From Simmondsia chinensis (taxonomy: Eukaryota > Streptophyta > Magnoliopsida > Caryophyllales > Simmondsiaceae), in contig JAGTTD010000015.1 of assembly GCA_018398585.1 (NCBI GenBank), positions 28,725,478 to 28,789,477 of the forward strand: a stretch of DNA of 64,000 nt, given 5' to 3'. A program made the position numbers and the translations under genes. Below, one piece after another: positions 1 through 10,520 of this stretch (position 1 is its first letter; the number at the start of each line of letters is the position of its first letter). Under the pieces are notes generated by a model. The model made no database searches. It saw nothing but the letters and a program-made list of their open reading frames with translations, and was not told the origin of the DNA.

Positions 1-115
1 TGAATAATATTTAACAACAAACTAAAAATATAACCAAATTTTAAAAGGTAATCGAAGCAACTACTTCTATTGCTTAGCTAGAACATAATGTCCTTTCGAA
101 CGACTCAATACATAC

Positions 116-442
116 CTGGTCACCGACGCACTCGGTGACAACACGGCGACCATCAACCACTGTCTCAGTAACCGTCATTCCCTCCTCCCTCCCCACATCA
201 GTGGCAGCCCCGCGCTTCACGGCCCCAGCCTGAACGTTCTTACCAGCGGCTGATTGCATGATGGTGGCGGGGGCACCTCTCTGAGTATGACCCAGAACCT
301 GGTTCTCCGCCGACTGCATGGCAGCTGCGTCCTGCGGTGCTATTGGCTTGTTCGCTATCTGCTCTGATACCATGAAAACATCACCGTATTTTATCGGCGG
401 CGCCGTCGGTTGCTCCGGCCACCGTGGCTGTTCTTGAGCCAT
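116..442 (-). CDS. Seed maturation protein (SMP / LEA D-34 type), exon 1, copy A
   Basis: This 109-codon exon encodes the N-terminal part of a late-embryogenesis-abundant protein with the SMP domain. Such proteins accumulate in maturing seeds and are thought to protect cells during desiccation. Seen directly: the start MAQEQPRWPEQP, the conserved block PIKYGDVF, the SMP core PIAPQDAAAMQSAE, then PATIMQSAAGKN and a second block TDVGREEG ending at VGDQ. Immediately after VGDQ the minus strand reads AG|GTATGTATTG, a very good 5' splice donor at 115/114, so the apparent C-terminus beyond it is intron. Family members are about 260 residues with three SMP repeats, so two further exons should lie left of the window. 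The frame is open and nothing is broken. The ATG at 442 is the first in frame and matches the family start. Sure of the family; completeness cannot be judged here. Confidence 0.88.
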
Positions 443-565
443 TTCTAAAATGTAAATTTTGTTTTCTTTTTTTATTTTAATTTTCTTTTGTTTTCATGAT
501 GGTAGGGTTTGGGTTTTAGTAGGTTAAGAATGTTTTGCTGTACAGGTGGGATGAGGAGGAGGCGA

Positions 566-677
566 CACGTGGAGATACACCTGTCGAAGTATTAGGAGTA
601 CACCATTGTCAATGCACACGTGGCACGCCTTGTTGACTTACCAGTTTGTTTGTCTAGGGTTACATTGTGAACACGTG
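566..677 (-). promoter_or_regulatory. Cluster of three CACGTG (ABRE/G-box) elements upstream of SMP copy A
   Basis: CACGTG occurs at 566-571, 617-622 and 672-677, about 125-235 bp upstream of the copy A ATG. The middle one reads GCCACGTGTG on the gene strand, close to the classical ABA-response element. Seed LEA genes are commonly driven by bZIP factors (ABI5 type) binding such boxes, so this cluster is what a working seed promoter should show. Neither of the other SMP copies in the window has a comparable cluster. No TATA box is obvious between the cluster and the ATG. Confidence 0.72.
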
Positions 678-800
678 CTATACTTAATTTGAGTGTAACA
701 ACACTAGCTTTGTCTCTCGAATGTTCATTTTTGGATGCTCTTATATTTTTTTGATATTTTAATATATATAATGAGTTATTTTAAAATTTGAAATTAGGGA

Positions 801-2143
801 ATTTTTTTTTGATAAATATAGAGTATTGCTCGAGATTACACCAACCGGCATCCCAACTAAGGGGACCCGAAAGATATTTTAATACAATAAGCCTAAAATA
901 TTCATCCCCAAAATACCAAGAAACAAAAAAAAAAAACAAAAAACGAAAGCAACCACAAGAGGTCATGAATTCATAGACCAGGCTTGGAAACATTGAACAT
1001 TGCTTGCTGCGTCAACCGGAGAGTATGGGAATGTGTTACACCATCCTTTAACCCAGAAGCCAACTCTTAGTCTAATTGACCACTCGGTGTCCTTGACATT
1101 CCAATTAGCCTGCTCGAACACTAATTTGTTTCTTGCCCCCTAGACTTCCCACATTATAATAAAAAAGAGCGTAAGCCATACTTTCTTTTGGAATTTCCCT
1201 CCGACTTTAGCCGCTATCCATTGAAAGAAGTGATCCGTGATAGATCTAGACGATACCCAATTTAAACCCCACCATTTAAGACAAAGAGTCCAAACCTTCC
1301 ATGTTTCCTCACATCCTAAGAAGAGGTGGTCTATAGTCTCTGGGACCTTACTACAAAGAGGGCACTATTTCTCATCTTCTGGTATAATGCCAATTCTTCA
1401 AAGACGTTCTTTAATGTTCATCGTACCAAGCAATGCCATCCAGGCTAATAATTCAACTTTCGGGGGTGCCAATCCCTTCCACGCTCCACATACAAGATGA
1501 TCCACTATGAAGGCTCTGGGGGTGCCTATGGAAACTGTCTCCACGAAAGACTTCACTAAGAAATGGCCAGCACTATTATTACTCCACTACATTCCGTCTC
1601 TCGTACCCGGCATTGGGGCCACAACCACCAAAATTTGGGTAAGTGCGGACAAGTTCGGTTCCTTCCTAAGGAAGAAGCGACGTCTCCAATTAAGAATCCA
1701 CATCCATTCAACTCCATCCGATGTCCCCATTTGAGCCACAAAATGCTCTTTTTGAAGGGATACTGCAAATAAATCTAGAAATCGAATTTCCAATGAGTCT
1801 TCTCCAAGCCACTTCTATTTCCAAAATTTGATTCTTGTACCATCCCCTAGTTTTAACTTCAACGCATTTACAACTTCCTGTGGGATTTGGAAAGAGTCAA
1901 CTACTTATGCAATTGTTGATCAAGGACTTCGGATTTTACTTCCAGCATGGGCAGGTAGCAGAACCTGTGTAGACCCACCATGAAGCGAACATACAACCTT
2001 CTTCCAAAGTGAGGATCCTTCTTCTGAGAATCTCCACCATCATTTGAACAGTAATACTGCGTTCCTAATAAGCGGGTCCCCCACACCTAATCCCCCTAGA
2101 TGTTTTGGCGCTTGGATAAGCTCCCATTTGATGCACGGTAGGC
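801..2143 (-). mobile_element. 5'-truncated L1-type LINE with zf-RVT domain
   Basis: Minus-strand translation with stops and frameshifts gives the C-terminal half of a plant L1 ORF2. In order: KWELIQAPKHLGGLGVGDP (about 2130), WWRFSEEGSSLWKKVV, the block with EWMWILNWRRRFF, then the zf-RVT zinc-binding segment WKGLAPPKVELLAW...CPLCSK...IDHLFLGCEE (about 1480-1290), and a trailing IMWEV.GARNKLVFEQ. The A-tail is the T run at 802-810 on the plus strand, preceded by TTTATC as in other plant L1 3' ends. ATTTGAAATTAGGGA (786-800) and ATTTGAAAGTAGAGA (2144-2158) agree at 13 of 15 bases and are probably the TSD. Reverse transcriptase is missing; the element is dead. Confidence 0.82.
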
Positions 2144-2152
2144 ATTTGAAAG

Positions 2153-2672
2153 TAGAGATGGTAATAGAACGAGTAATTACTTACGGATGCCTACCTCATT
2201 TAGGGCGGATATAGGTATTCGTGAGGTAGGTAATAGGGACGAGTAAGGTGTACCCACCACGGGTATCCAACGGGTACAGGTATAGTATAACAATTGCCCC
2301 TGCCCCGCCCCGCCCTATACTTACCGTACTTGCTCCATTTTATATCTTGCTAACTTTCAAATTAAAAAAAAATGTTTTAAAATCAATGATCAAAATTATT
2401 TACCAAAGTTATAAAATACATAATTGTATTTTTAAAAATAGCCTTAAATAATTAATATTAGTGGGTATAAATAATTATTTTGTACCCACATTAAGGCGGG
2501 TAAGAGGCGGGTAATGGACACACGTTGGATACTTGTGGGGTATAGGTATGAGTTTGTGCCCGCCAGGGTGGTATCCAGTTCATACTTATGACGGGTAATA
2601 GGTTGCGTATGGATATGATTTGGGTGGTGGGTACAAGGATACACGGCCCGTCCCATCCCATAACTATCCCTA
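2153..2672. mobile_element. hAT-like non-autonomous GGGTA/CCCGCC repeat, copy 1 (degraded)
   Basis: The segment opens with TAGAGATGGTAATAG and closes with an inverted counterpart (CTATCCCTA). GC-rich arms rich in GGGTA and CCCGCC flank an AT-rich middle. It is a decayed relative of the cleaner copy next to it. No coding capacity. Its left end abuts the probable TSD of the neighbouring LINE. Confidence 0.6.
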
Positions 2673-2803
2673 TTTATAAGGGATCGGGATAATGTGGTAG
2701 CAATGTAAGAGCATAGGCTCTAATTTGGTCCAACCCATTGATATATATCCGGATTAGGAAGTGACGTTCCATCTATGTTAGTTATGGAGGAAGGGGGGAC
2801 ATG

Positions 2804-3274
2804 TAGAGATGGCAATGGGGCGGGTCAAAACCGCTATCGGAGGGTACTCGCCTCGTTTGAGGCGGGTACGGGTATAAGTGGGGTGGGTACCTACCTGCCA
2901 TGCCTCGCCCCGCCCCACCTCATACACCCTCTATTTTATACATAGTTAACTTTTAAATTAAAAAATACATACTTAAATTCAATAAGTCAAATTATTTATC
3001 AACGTTATAAAAAAATATATATAATTTATTTTTAAAAATAGTATTAAATAACTAATATGAGCAGATTTAGACAATCATTTTTTACGCACATTAGGGAGGG
3101 TACGGGGTGGTAATGGAAACACGTTGACTACCTGCGGGTAATGGGGGAGGGGTATGGGTATTCACTTCATACCTGTGGCGGGTAATGGGGCAAGTACGGG
3201 TATAGGATTTGGATGGTGGGTACGAGTATGGAGGAGACACTCCCCGTACTTGCACCGCCCCATTGCCATCCCTA
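2804..3274. mobile_element. hAT-like non-autonomous GGGTA/CCCGCC repeat, copy 2
   Basis: Terminal inverted repeats begin TAGAGATGGCAATGGGG and end CCCCATTGCCATCCCTA. The arms are GC-rich (repeated GGGTA on one side, TACCC on the other) and the centre is AT-rich with no ORF. The flanks share ACATG on both sides, too short to be a firm TSD. Repeats with this terminus are widespread in plant genomes and are usually assigned to hAT; that assignment is from memory. A third copy lies at 37975-38517. Confidence 0.7.
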
Positions 3275-3741
3275 CATGGATAGGACCAACCTATATAGGA
3301 ATATCAAAAACTTTTGTAAGAATATGACCAATTTTTTATAAAAAATGTTAATATAATACATATTATACTAATATATATAAGTCATGCTTATTCATGGAAT
3401 ATTAATGTAAACTATCTAAATTTTCCTGAAATTATATGTCATTTTAGCATTTTCAACAAAATTCAAAGAATTTTGAAATTTTTTTTAATATTTCAGGGTA
3501 TCTAAGGGATAAAATATTTAAATCTTAAGGCATCCTATTGCATTTTTTATCAATAAATAGCAAGATAATATCTTATTATATATATTAAAATGTGAAGGTA
3601 CTTAGGTGATAAATATTAAAATGTCATAGTACCTTAGTAATAATTTTGCTATAAATAATTAAAATTTTGATGTTGGCAATTTTTCTTTTTTTTTTTTGCC
3701 CCCTGATAATTTAGAAGACAGAAATTTCCTTAGTATATAAA
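3275..3741. repeat. AT-rich dispersed repeat (TATATTAAAATGT... family), decayed copy
   Basis: Contains the hallmark strings of an AT-rich family seen many times in this window: a TATATATTAAAATGT motif followed by 'gatAAATATTAAAATGTCATAGTACC'-like text. No ORF, RNA or promoter is recognisable. Confidence 0.5.
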
Positions 3742-4280
3742 TTTTTTTTTTGGGGGGGACAAAATGCCCGAAGGCAGCTTCATTGATTACGATCATTTAC
3801 ATAAACAGCCAAAACTAAAGAAGGGTGAAAATCCATCCAATCATGGGAACATACCCCCAATCTATGAGACTATGCCACTTCATGGGCTAGTACATTAGCA
3901 GATCTCGGACACCAAGAAAAAGAAAACGAATAAAAAAAAGCAGCATAACTCTAACATCATTCACCACAGCAGCAATTTCCCATGGAGGGGAATCAAAACC
4001 CTAAAGAATACGAATCACATCTCGGCAATTAGATTCAAAAATCACGTCTTTAAAGCTATTCCTAATAGCATGCGAAACAACAGCCCGCTATTTATCGGAA
4101 AAAAAAATAGCCCGGATGGTAAGACATTCAACACCTCTAGTCGGCATTGCAATGCCTGAACCGTACCATCCCGAGATCAACACCGCCCTCTCATCACGGG
4201 CAGCGACCGCAAGGCCCACCTGAGCCAATTGAGACACCCAGCTTGCATCCCCATTAAGCTTAACCACCCCACCGGACATG
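3742..4280 (-). mobile_element. LINE 3' fragment with RNase H (RVT_3-like) domain
   Basis: The minus strand encodes VKLNGDASW, then VGLAVAARDERAVLISG and RGVECLTIRAI. This is the usual start of a plant LINE RNase H domain, with first-motif D (NGDAS) and second-motif E (VECL). A broken continuation follows (ESNCRDVIRIL, then PPWEIAAVVNDV) and an A-tail, seen as the T run 3742-3751 on plus. Stops interrupt the frame. Both the reverse transcriptase and the 5' end are absent. Confidence 0.68.
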
Positions 4281-4377
4281 AAGTTTCCAAGTTGTCATTT
4301 ATTTTTTATAACTAAAAAGAGGAGAATTAATTTGGTACATAAAATTTTCAAAAAGAGATTTCTGATATGAAGATAAT

Positions 4378-5170
4378 AGGAAAATTATCACATAACTATC
4401 TGAGGTTTAAGCATTTATCACTTAGGTATGCCAATGTTTCAATATAATCTTATCATTTAAATACCCTAAAAATTTAAAATTATTTCAATTAGATACCTTT
4501 TTGTCAAAATGTAATAAATTTTCGTTAAAAAAATTGCGAAAATTGAAAACAATTACAAAAGTATATTAGTATCTTCATTAGAATGCAAAGATTTTTTGTC
4601 GAAGAATGCAGAAATGCCACATGATTGTGACAATATTCAGATAGTTTACATAAACATCCGGTGAATATTTCAACACAACTCACTAGATTTTTGAATAAAA
4701 CATCGAAGTAGCTTTTATATATAATACCGTAATCGGGAATTATATCAACATTTTTTGTATAAAATTGGTCAAAGTGTTACAAAAATTAATCAAATTCAGA
4801 CGTAGGGTACCTATGTGACAAATATTGAAACCTCAGAGTATACCACATTGTATATATTAAAATGTCATGATATTAAAGCAACATTCACAGTGCCCCAATG
4901 GCTCACGCCTAAGCAAGGTCTGGGGGTAGATGTACGCAGCCTTCCCCCTTCAGGGCACCCTGAAGAGAGACTGTTTTCGAGAATCCCCAACATGAGGGGT
5001 GCAACACGAGGACTTCCCAGGAAGTCACCCATCTTGGTACTACTCTCGCCCAAGCACGTTTAACTTCGCTATTCTAATGAAATCCGGTGCTTACGTATTG
5101 GTGCCCTCTTAGGTATTGAAATGTCATGATATCTATGCAATAAATGATCAAACCTTAAGATAATTAACAT
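4378..5170. mobile_element. AT-rich terminal-inverted-repeat element, interrupted by a 5S-SINE
   Basis: Left end: GGAAAATTATCACATAACT, then GAGGTTTAAGCATTTATCAC. Comparable elements elsewhere end in the inverse (CCTAAGTGATAATTTCC), implying long terminal inverted repeats. The interior is AT-rich and non-coding. The SINE at 4874-5113 split it and duplicated TATTRAAATGTCATGATAT. I regard it as a MITE-like element of unknown superfamily. Confidence 0.55.
4874..5113 (-). mobile_element. 5S rRNA-headed SINE, full-length copy
   Basis: Read on the minus strand, the head follows a plant 5S rRNA gene almost to its end: CACCGGATTTCATTAGAA, AAGTTAAACGTGCTTGGGC (box A region), GAGAGTAGTACC, AGATGGGTGACTTCCTGGG (box C region) and AGTCCTCGTGTTGCACCCC. 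The tail then runs through a GGGGATTCTCGAAAACAG-like block, GAAGGCTGCGTACATC, a C run and GGGCACTGTGAATGTTGC. It is flanked by the 19-bp TSD TATTRAAATGTCATGATAT (4855-4873 and 5114-5132, one mismatch). The 5S part supplies an internal Pol III promoter; the tail matches the 3' ends of nearby RTE LINEs. Confidence 0.85.
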
Positions 5171-5425
5171 ATAATTTTTTAATATAATATTGTTATTCTA
5201 GTTAAAGCGTGTTCATTACTATAATTGTTAATGACTCCACATGTGAGTCAAAAAAAAATCACAAATAAGATGCAAGAGAAAACAAATCAATATATATATA
5301 AGTTCAGTGAGTTAGTCGACCTAATACCAATCGGTTTTAGAATGGAACCCATTTTGACTTTTATGATTTCATGTATGTCAACTCTATGGTCAGGACTAAG
5401 GCCTGATGAAATTTAACAGTAGTAA
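5133..5425. repeat. Dispersed short repeat that served as an RTE LINE target
   Basis: Contains a GACTCCACATGTGAGTC start and ends GGCCTGATGAAATTTAAC. Related text recurs at 24460-24775, 35275-35345 with 36237-36335, 49640-49805, 55220-55385 and 60590-60785. No ORF. Its last bases (5412-5425) are the left TSD of the RTE LINE that follows. Confidence 0.5.
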
Positions 5426-7683
5426 CAACAACAATAACAACAACAACAATCCCTGTGCCTCACGGGCTCCCGCAAAAGTAGGGTTTAGGGGGTGGATGTA
5501 CGCAGCCTTCCCCCTTCCGAGTGGAAAAGAGGTCGTTTCCAAGAACCCAAAACCTGAAGATCTTGTCATCCTCGAAACATGGCATCCTGAAAAGGGATTA
5601 GGTCGTGTCGAAGACAACTCCGAGGCACATAATAAGGCAAATAGTACAAGGCCAATACTATGTGAGTAAACCGAGAAGCAAATAAGCAAGCAAGCAAATA
5701 AGCACGCCACAAGGGTTTAATCCGCGCTAGAAACCCTATGCAAGCAGTGATACGCATCACTACTCTAAGCCGCTATATCGGCTACCCCTATGCTCGCTCT
5801 CCAAAGAGCTCTATCCAAGGCCATCTCCTCCCTTAGGTTTAGGTGGGTTAGGTCCTGTCGGATCGTCTCTAACCAACTCTTCTTTGGCCTACCCCTCCCT
5901 CTTTTGCCTCGCGTAGTATGTAGCTGTTCACATCTCCTTACTGGAGTTGTGGTCGGTCTCCTCCTAATACGACTCAACTATCTCAAGCGTTGCTCCCTTA
6001 ATTTGTTCTCGATTGAGGCTACGCCCAATTTTCCTCTTATACCGGCGTTCCTGACCCTATCCTTCCTTGTGTGACCACACATCCATCACAGCATCTCTGC
6101 CACCTTCATCTTCTGTGTACGCTGTTGTTTCATTGGGTGACACTCCGCCCCATACAACATAGCCGGCCTCACTACTGTCTTGTAGTATTTTTCCTTTAGC
6201 TTTAGCGGGAACTTTCTATCACAAAGTACCCCGGAAGCCAGCCTCTATTTCTGCCAGCCTACCTTAATTCTGTTGCTGACATCCTTGTCAACCTCGCCGT
6301 TCTGCTGTACCATAGATCCCAAGTATCTGAAACTCTCCTTCCTTGGTGTGGTCTCAGATTTTATCTTGACGTCTTCTGTACTAGGCGTGGTAGAGTGACC
6401 AAACTTGAGTTCCATGTACTCGATCTTGGATCTACTGATTCGTAGGCTCTTCGATTCCAAAGCCTTTCTCCACAATTTCAGCTTCTGAATTATGTCTACT
6501 CGAGAGTCCCCTGCCAAAACTATGTCATCTGCGAAAAGCATACACCATGATACATCTCTTTGGATGTGCCTAGTGAGCTCATCCATGACTAGAATAAACA
6601 GAAATGGGCTCACGGAAAAACCTTGGTGCACCCCAATTGTAATAGGAAATGTGTCTGTCTGCCCTTCCCCTGTATGCATATTAGTTTATGCATCCTCATA
6701 CATGTCTCTAATGGCCCGAATATATGGCCTGGGGATGCCCTTCCTACTCAAAACCCTCCATAGGACCTCTTTTCGCATTCTATTATATGCCTTCTCCAAA
6801 ACAATGAAGACCATGTGGAGATCCTTTTGTTTCTCCCTGTACTGCTCTATTGTCCGCCTTATAAGATGGATGGCTTTTATTGTTGATCTCCTCGGTATAA
6901 ATCCTAATTGGTTCTCGGACATCTTTGTCTGTTGCCTTAGCCTCCTTTCTATGACCCGCTCCCACAACTTCAGAGTGTGGCACATTAATTTGATCCCCCG
7001 ATAGTTGGCGCAGCTTTGGTTATTGCCTTTGTTCTTGTAGATCGGGATTAATGTGCTCTGCCGCCATTCATCAAGCATCTTCCTCCCCATAAGGATTTGG
7101 TTAAATAATTTAGTCAGCCAACTGATGCCCCTATATCCAAGGCATTTCCATGCCTCTATGGGTATCCCATCTGAGCCAACTGCTTTACCCCTACCCATAT
7201 GTTTCAGGGCTTCTTGGACTTCCTTGTGTGCAATTCGCCTGCAATAGCAGTAGTTCTGCTACTCTTTCGATGTTTGGAGATCCCCTAGGGATATCTCTGT
7301 ACCCCCTATCATTGAACAGATCGTGGAAGTGGGCTTTTCACCTAGATTTAATTTGTTGTCCTTCCACCAGCACCTGTCCATCTTCCCCTTTTATGCACTT
7401 TACTCGCTCCAAGTTCTTCATCTTCCTTTCTCTCGCTCTAGCAATTTTGTATATATCCCTAGCTCCCTCCTTGGTATCGAGCCTTTTGTAGAATTCCTCG
7501 TAGGCTCTTGATTGTGCTTCTCTGACTGCTTTCTTTGCTTCTTTCTTGGCTTGCTGATATTGATGTCCCTTGTCTTCTTCTCTACTACATTCCCACTCCT
7601 TGAAAAAGTCTCGTTTGGCCTTAATATTCTGTTGGACTTCCTCGCACCACCACCAGGACTCTCTATTATTAGGTGCCCTACCC
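5426..7683 (-). mobile_element. RTE-clade LINE, 5'-truncated, copy 1 (longest)
   Basis: The boundaries are fixed by TTTAACAGTAGTAA (5412-5425) and TTTAACAATAGTAA (7684-7697), a 14-bp TSD with one mismatch. The minus strand carries, from its 5' end, the endonuclease-RT linker (7691-7338), reverse transcriptase (7198-6245, with [14 protein letters not shown] and CMLFADDIVLAG), the C-terminal region with GRGRPKKSW (to 5765), about 200 nt of UTR, and the shared tail with GAAGGCTGCGTACATCC ending in a (TTG)n-type run. RT motif A is broken: FIVLEKAYN instead of FIDLEKAYD, so a catalytic Asp is lost. The endonuclease is missing. An unoccupied paralogue of the target is at about 24755-24830. Confidence 0.88.
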
Positions 7684-7691
7684 TTTAACAA
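6245..7691 (-). pseudogene. RTE reverse transcriptase ORF (broken)
   Basis: Three open pieces (7338-7691, 6686-7198, 6245-6679) cover the linker and the RT fingers-palm of an RTE-type ORF. Recognisable motifs are [55 protein letters not shown] (motif B), LFADDIVL (motif C) and SFRYLGSMVQQNGEV. Frameshifts separate the pieces, and the motif A Asp is replaced by Val. The product would have made target-primed cDNA in the nucleus; this copy cannot. Confidence 0.85.
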
Positions 7692-7697
7692 TAGTAA

Positions 7698-7934
7698 TTA
7701 TGTACAATATGTTATAATTCTAGGCAAATTATTTTCTTGGGGTTGTGTAATGACTTTGCTCAGGTGTTGCTCAGGGTAGCACATTGTATATATTGAAATG
7801 TCATGATATTTATAGTTGATTTATTATCTTTTGCATATTGGCTTTTTATCGAATTTTCCCGATTTTGATGTTGGCCTTTTTTAACCGCCATTGTATCTAT
7901 CCTTCTAACACTTATTAATCATAAATTTTAATTA
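7698..7934. other. Gene-free stretch, AT-rich repeat remnants
   Basis: Begins with the right half of the LINE target repeat (its counterpart is near 24780-24835), then a short TATATTGAAATGTCATGAT motif of the AT-rich family. Nothing else recognised. Confidence 0.5.
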
Positions 7935-8520
7935 GTGTTGTTGTTAGACCTAGCGTCCGGGTCGAGTCGAGTCAAGTTCAGGTCAAATTAATGTCAGATT
8001 GGGTCTATCTTGAGTCGGGTCAAAATCAGGTTGGGTCAGGTTATCCTCGGGTTCGGGTTGCCTTCAGGTTGGGTCAGTGTCGGGTCGGGTCGGGTCAATG
8101 TCAGGTCGAATCGATATTGGGTCGGGTTAACCTCGGATTGTGTCATCATTAGGTTGGGTCGGATTTCAGGTTGATTCATCAAATTATTTTGATAATATAT
8201 TTATTTGACCTTGAAAATTATTACTAGAACTATAAAATAAATAACTATAATTAACCTATTATTTAGACTCTATGATAAGTTGGATTTCTATTTGGGTCAT
8301 TTTGGGTTATAGGACAAGTTTGGTTTAGGTCTCGGGTCATCATAGGTCGGGTCAAACTTAGGTCGGATCTAATTCGGGTCTAGTCATTTCGGGTTTCGGG
8401 TCAGCTTGGGTAGGGTCAAGTTCCGCTTGAATCAAATTCGAGTCGGCTCATTTTTAGGTTCGGGTCCAAATAAATTTAAATTTTTCGGGTTAGGTTGACT
8501 TTTAGAGGTTTAGGTTCACT
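7935..8520. repeat. GGGTC-rich imperfect repeat (MITE-like)
   Basis: Dense reiteration of GGGTCGGGTC-type words in two arms (about 7955-8170 and 8280-8510) around an AT-rich core (about 8180-8270). This resembles the arm-core-arm plan of the hAT-like repeats here but with a different word. Related decayed tracts lie at 39848-40010 and 61240-61320. No ORF. Confidence 0.55.
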
Positions 8521-8663
8521 ACACAGATTATAAGTATGAGATCAAAAGCATCATTGATATTCCTTTCCTGATAATTGGTGAGAAAACTCACAATACAAAG
8601 ATCGGCACACCCAGCATATCAAAGCCTGAGAAAGAAGCATGATTGATGTATACATAGTTTCTA

Positions 8664-9012
8664 GGATTATTTACAACAAAGGTCCCTGTACTTTTTTAAT
8701 TGTTTCAATTTAGTCCTTCTACTTTTAATGGTGTTAATTCAGTCCCTCTACAATTTATATTATGTCAATTTAGCCCTTCGATCAAATTTAACTTAAATTT
8801 ATGGCTTAATTTATAACGGAACAATCATGTTAGATGCAAGTAACTTACGACGAATCATCTCATTGACTCAACTTAACCCAATCAATGGCCGAACCGTTAT
8901 AAATTTCATTAGCAACTTGACACTTTAGGGACTAAATTGATATAATATGAATTATATAAGGACTAAATTGACACAGTTAACAAAGTATAAGGACCTTTGG
9001 CGTTAATAACCC
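8664..9012. mobile_element. Mutator-like MITE, copy 1
   Basis: A 349-bp element with inverted ends GGATTATTTACAACAAAGG and CCTTTGGCGTTAATAACCC, flanked by 9-bp TSDs TAGTTTCTA (8655-8663) and TAGTTTTTA (9013-9021). The 9-bp TSD is the signature of Mutator-superfamily transposition. Non-coding; dependent on a transposase elsewhere. Two further copies are at 11832-12218 and 41910-43517. Confidence 0.8.
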
Positions 9013-9111
9013 TAGTTTTTAAAAAAGGTGTCAGCCTGTGATGACATTTTTTATGACGATTATCATCAACGTATTATCGAGCTTGGTATAATATTGATCT
9101 TGCAATATAAT

Positions 9112-9285
9112 AAAATTTTTGGATGGGTGACCTCATGGGAAGTCCTCACCCTCAGGTTGCGGGCACTGGGAAACAGCATCTCTTCAGGTTAACACCTTGA
9201 AGGGGGAAGGCTGCGTACATCCGTCCCCCTAGACCCTGTGTAGGCGGGAGCCCTTGAAACGTTGGGTATGTTCCTTTTTATATTG
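9112..9285 (+). mobile_element. 5S-SINE, 5'-truncated copy
   Basis: Starts inside the 5S head at the box C region (GGATGGGTGACCTCATGGG) and continues through CCTCACCCTCAGGTTG, GAAGGCTGCGTACATCC and a C run to CGTTGGGTATGTTCC. Box A is missing, so this copy should not be transcribed from its own promoter. Confidence 0.75.
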
Positions 9286-9589
9286 TTAACAAACTTATAA
9301 ACGAATAGACCATACATACAATCTAATTGATTATGATAATATTGATTGTTATAATTAAAAGGACATTTTTTTAAAATAGTGCATTTTAATATTTTTATTT
9401 CTAAAATAGCGTGCTCTGTGACGTTAACTCATAAATTTTGGGAAAAATGGGTGTCCAAATGATGGGATCTTTTATGTATAACCTGTGATATGAGCCAGTT
9501 GAATGATGTGGTAGATTTAGTTAAAACTTATGGACCATTTAGCTAAAACGTATGGTACCACTCAAATAGTTAGGCCCGAGTGCTGACTT

Positions 9590-10520
9590 GAAATGATGAT
9601 ATGCTCGTGGAATGCTAGGGGTATCGGGAGCCACGAGAAGAAAACTGCAATTAGAGAGGTATCTTGTTCAACTAGACCTTCTTTTATGGGTCTTGTGGCC
9701 TTCACCGGAGTGGTTTTTGTCGTTGCTGGGGGTGACGAATCATGTAAGTGGAAGGAGGTTCCGGCAAGAGGGGGGGTCGGGTGGACTCATACTGATATGG
9801 AATGATTGCGGCTTTGTAGTTTCAGATGTGGTGAAGGCCGATAGATGGATATGCGCAAAAGGGAAATTTAGTGACGACTGCTTTGAGTGTGCCGTTTGCC
9901 TTGTGTATGCGCCTTATTCGAGACGCTCTCGGTCCGAGCTATAGATAGAATTGCAAAATCTAAAACACACACTTTCCCTCCCTCTATCGTTGATCGGGGA
10001 CTTCAACGAAGTTCTTGACATCACTGAGAGCGTAAGGGGAATACTTTGATTACGCGTGGCATGCCGGAGTTTAGGGATTTTTTGAGCTTGATGGGATTGA
10101 TAGATGTTCCATTTAATGGCCGTATCTTCACATGGTGTCGGGGTGAGTCAATGAGTCGTCTTGATCGTGTCCTTGTCGATAGGGATTGGATTGCCAAATT
10201 TTCCACACTTGAAACTGGTCGGGTTAAAGAAGGGCCTTTCGGGTCATTATGTCTGGTATCAAGATGGGTAATCGGAGCCGCTGGTTTGGAGGTTCTTGGG
10301 TCAAGATTTTGATGCAGAATGTTGCTGCAGAATTTTGTGTTCATGTGCTGCTGTATGCGTACCTGGTACAATGTTGGGACCTGCAACATCTACTTCCCTT
10401 TGAGTTTGATTTTTTGAATTGCTTTAGTTATTTGCTTTGGGCCATTGTGGGGTCCTATCCGTAGGTGCACCCTCCTTTGTATTGTGAGCTTTTGCTCCTT
10501 CTCTATCGGAAAAAATCATA
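9590..10520 (+). mobile_element. Internally deleted L1: endonuclease joined to 3' UTR
   Basis: Encodes, with frameshifts, an apurinic-like endonuclease: ICSWNARGIGSHEKK, GGLILIWNDCGF, VCLVYAPYSRRSR, LSLIGDFNEVLDITE, LIDVPFNGRIFTWCRG and SRLDRVLVDRDW. After about 10300 the frame collapses into L1 3' UTR-like T/G-rich text ending CTATCGGAAAAAATC. The whole reverse transcriptase is gone, so it is a deleted copy (or a read-through of a deletion derivative). No convincing TSD found. Confidence 0.72.

Noticed and set aside
4874..5113. Cassandra-type TRIM (LTRs carrying 5S rRNA)
   Set aside because: No paired LTRs, TG...CA ends, PBS or 5-bp TSD; instead a 19-bp TSD and a LINE-like tail.
6492..7004. 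Plus-strand 170-residue protein
   Set aside because: Shadow of the RTE reverse transcriptase on the opposite strand; the same holds for 14518-14916 and 5790-6074.
7935..8520. CRISPR-like or minisatellite array
   Set aside because: The GGGTC words are irregularly spaced with no uniform repeat or spacer length; the arm-core-arm plan fits a MITE.
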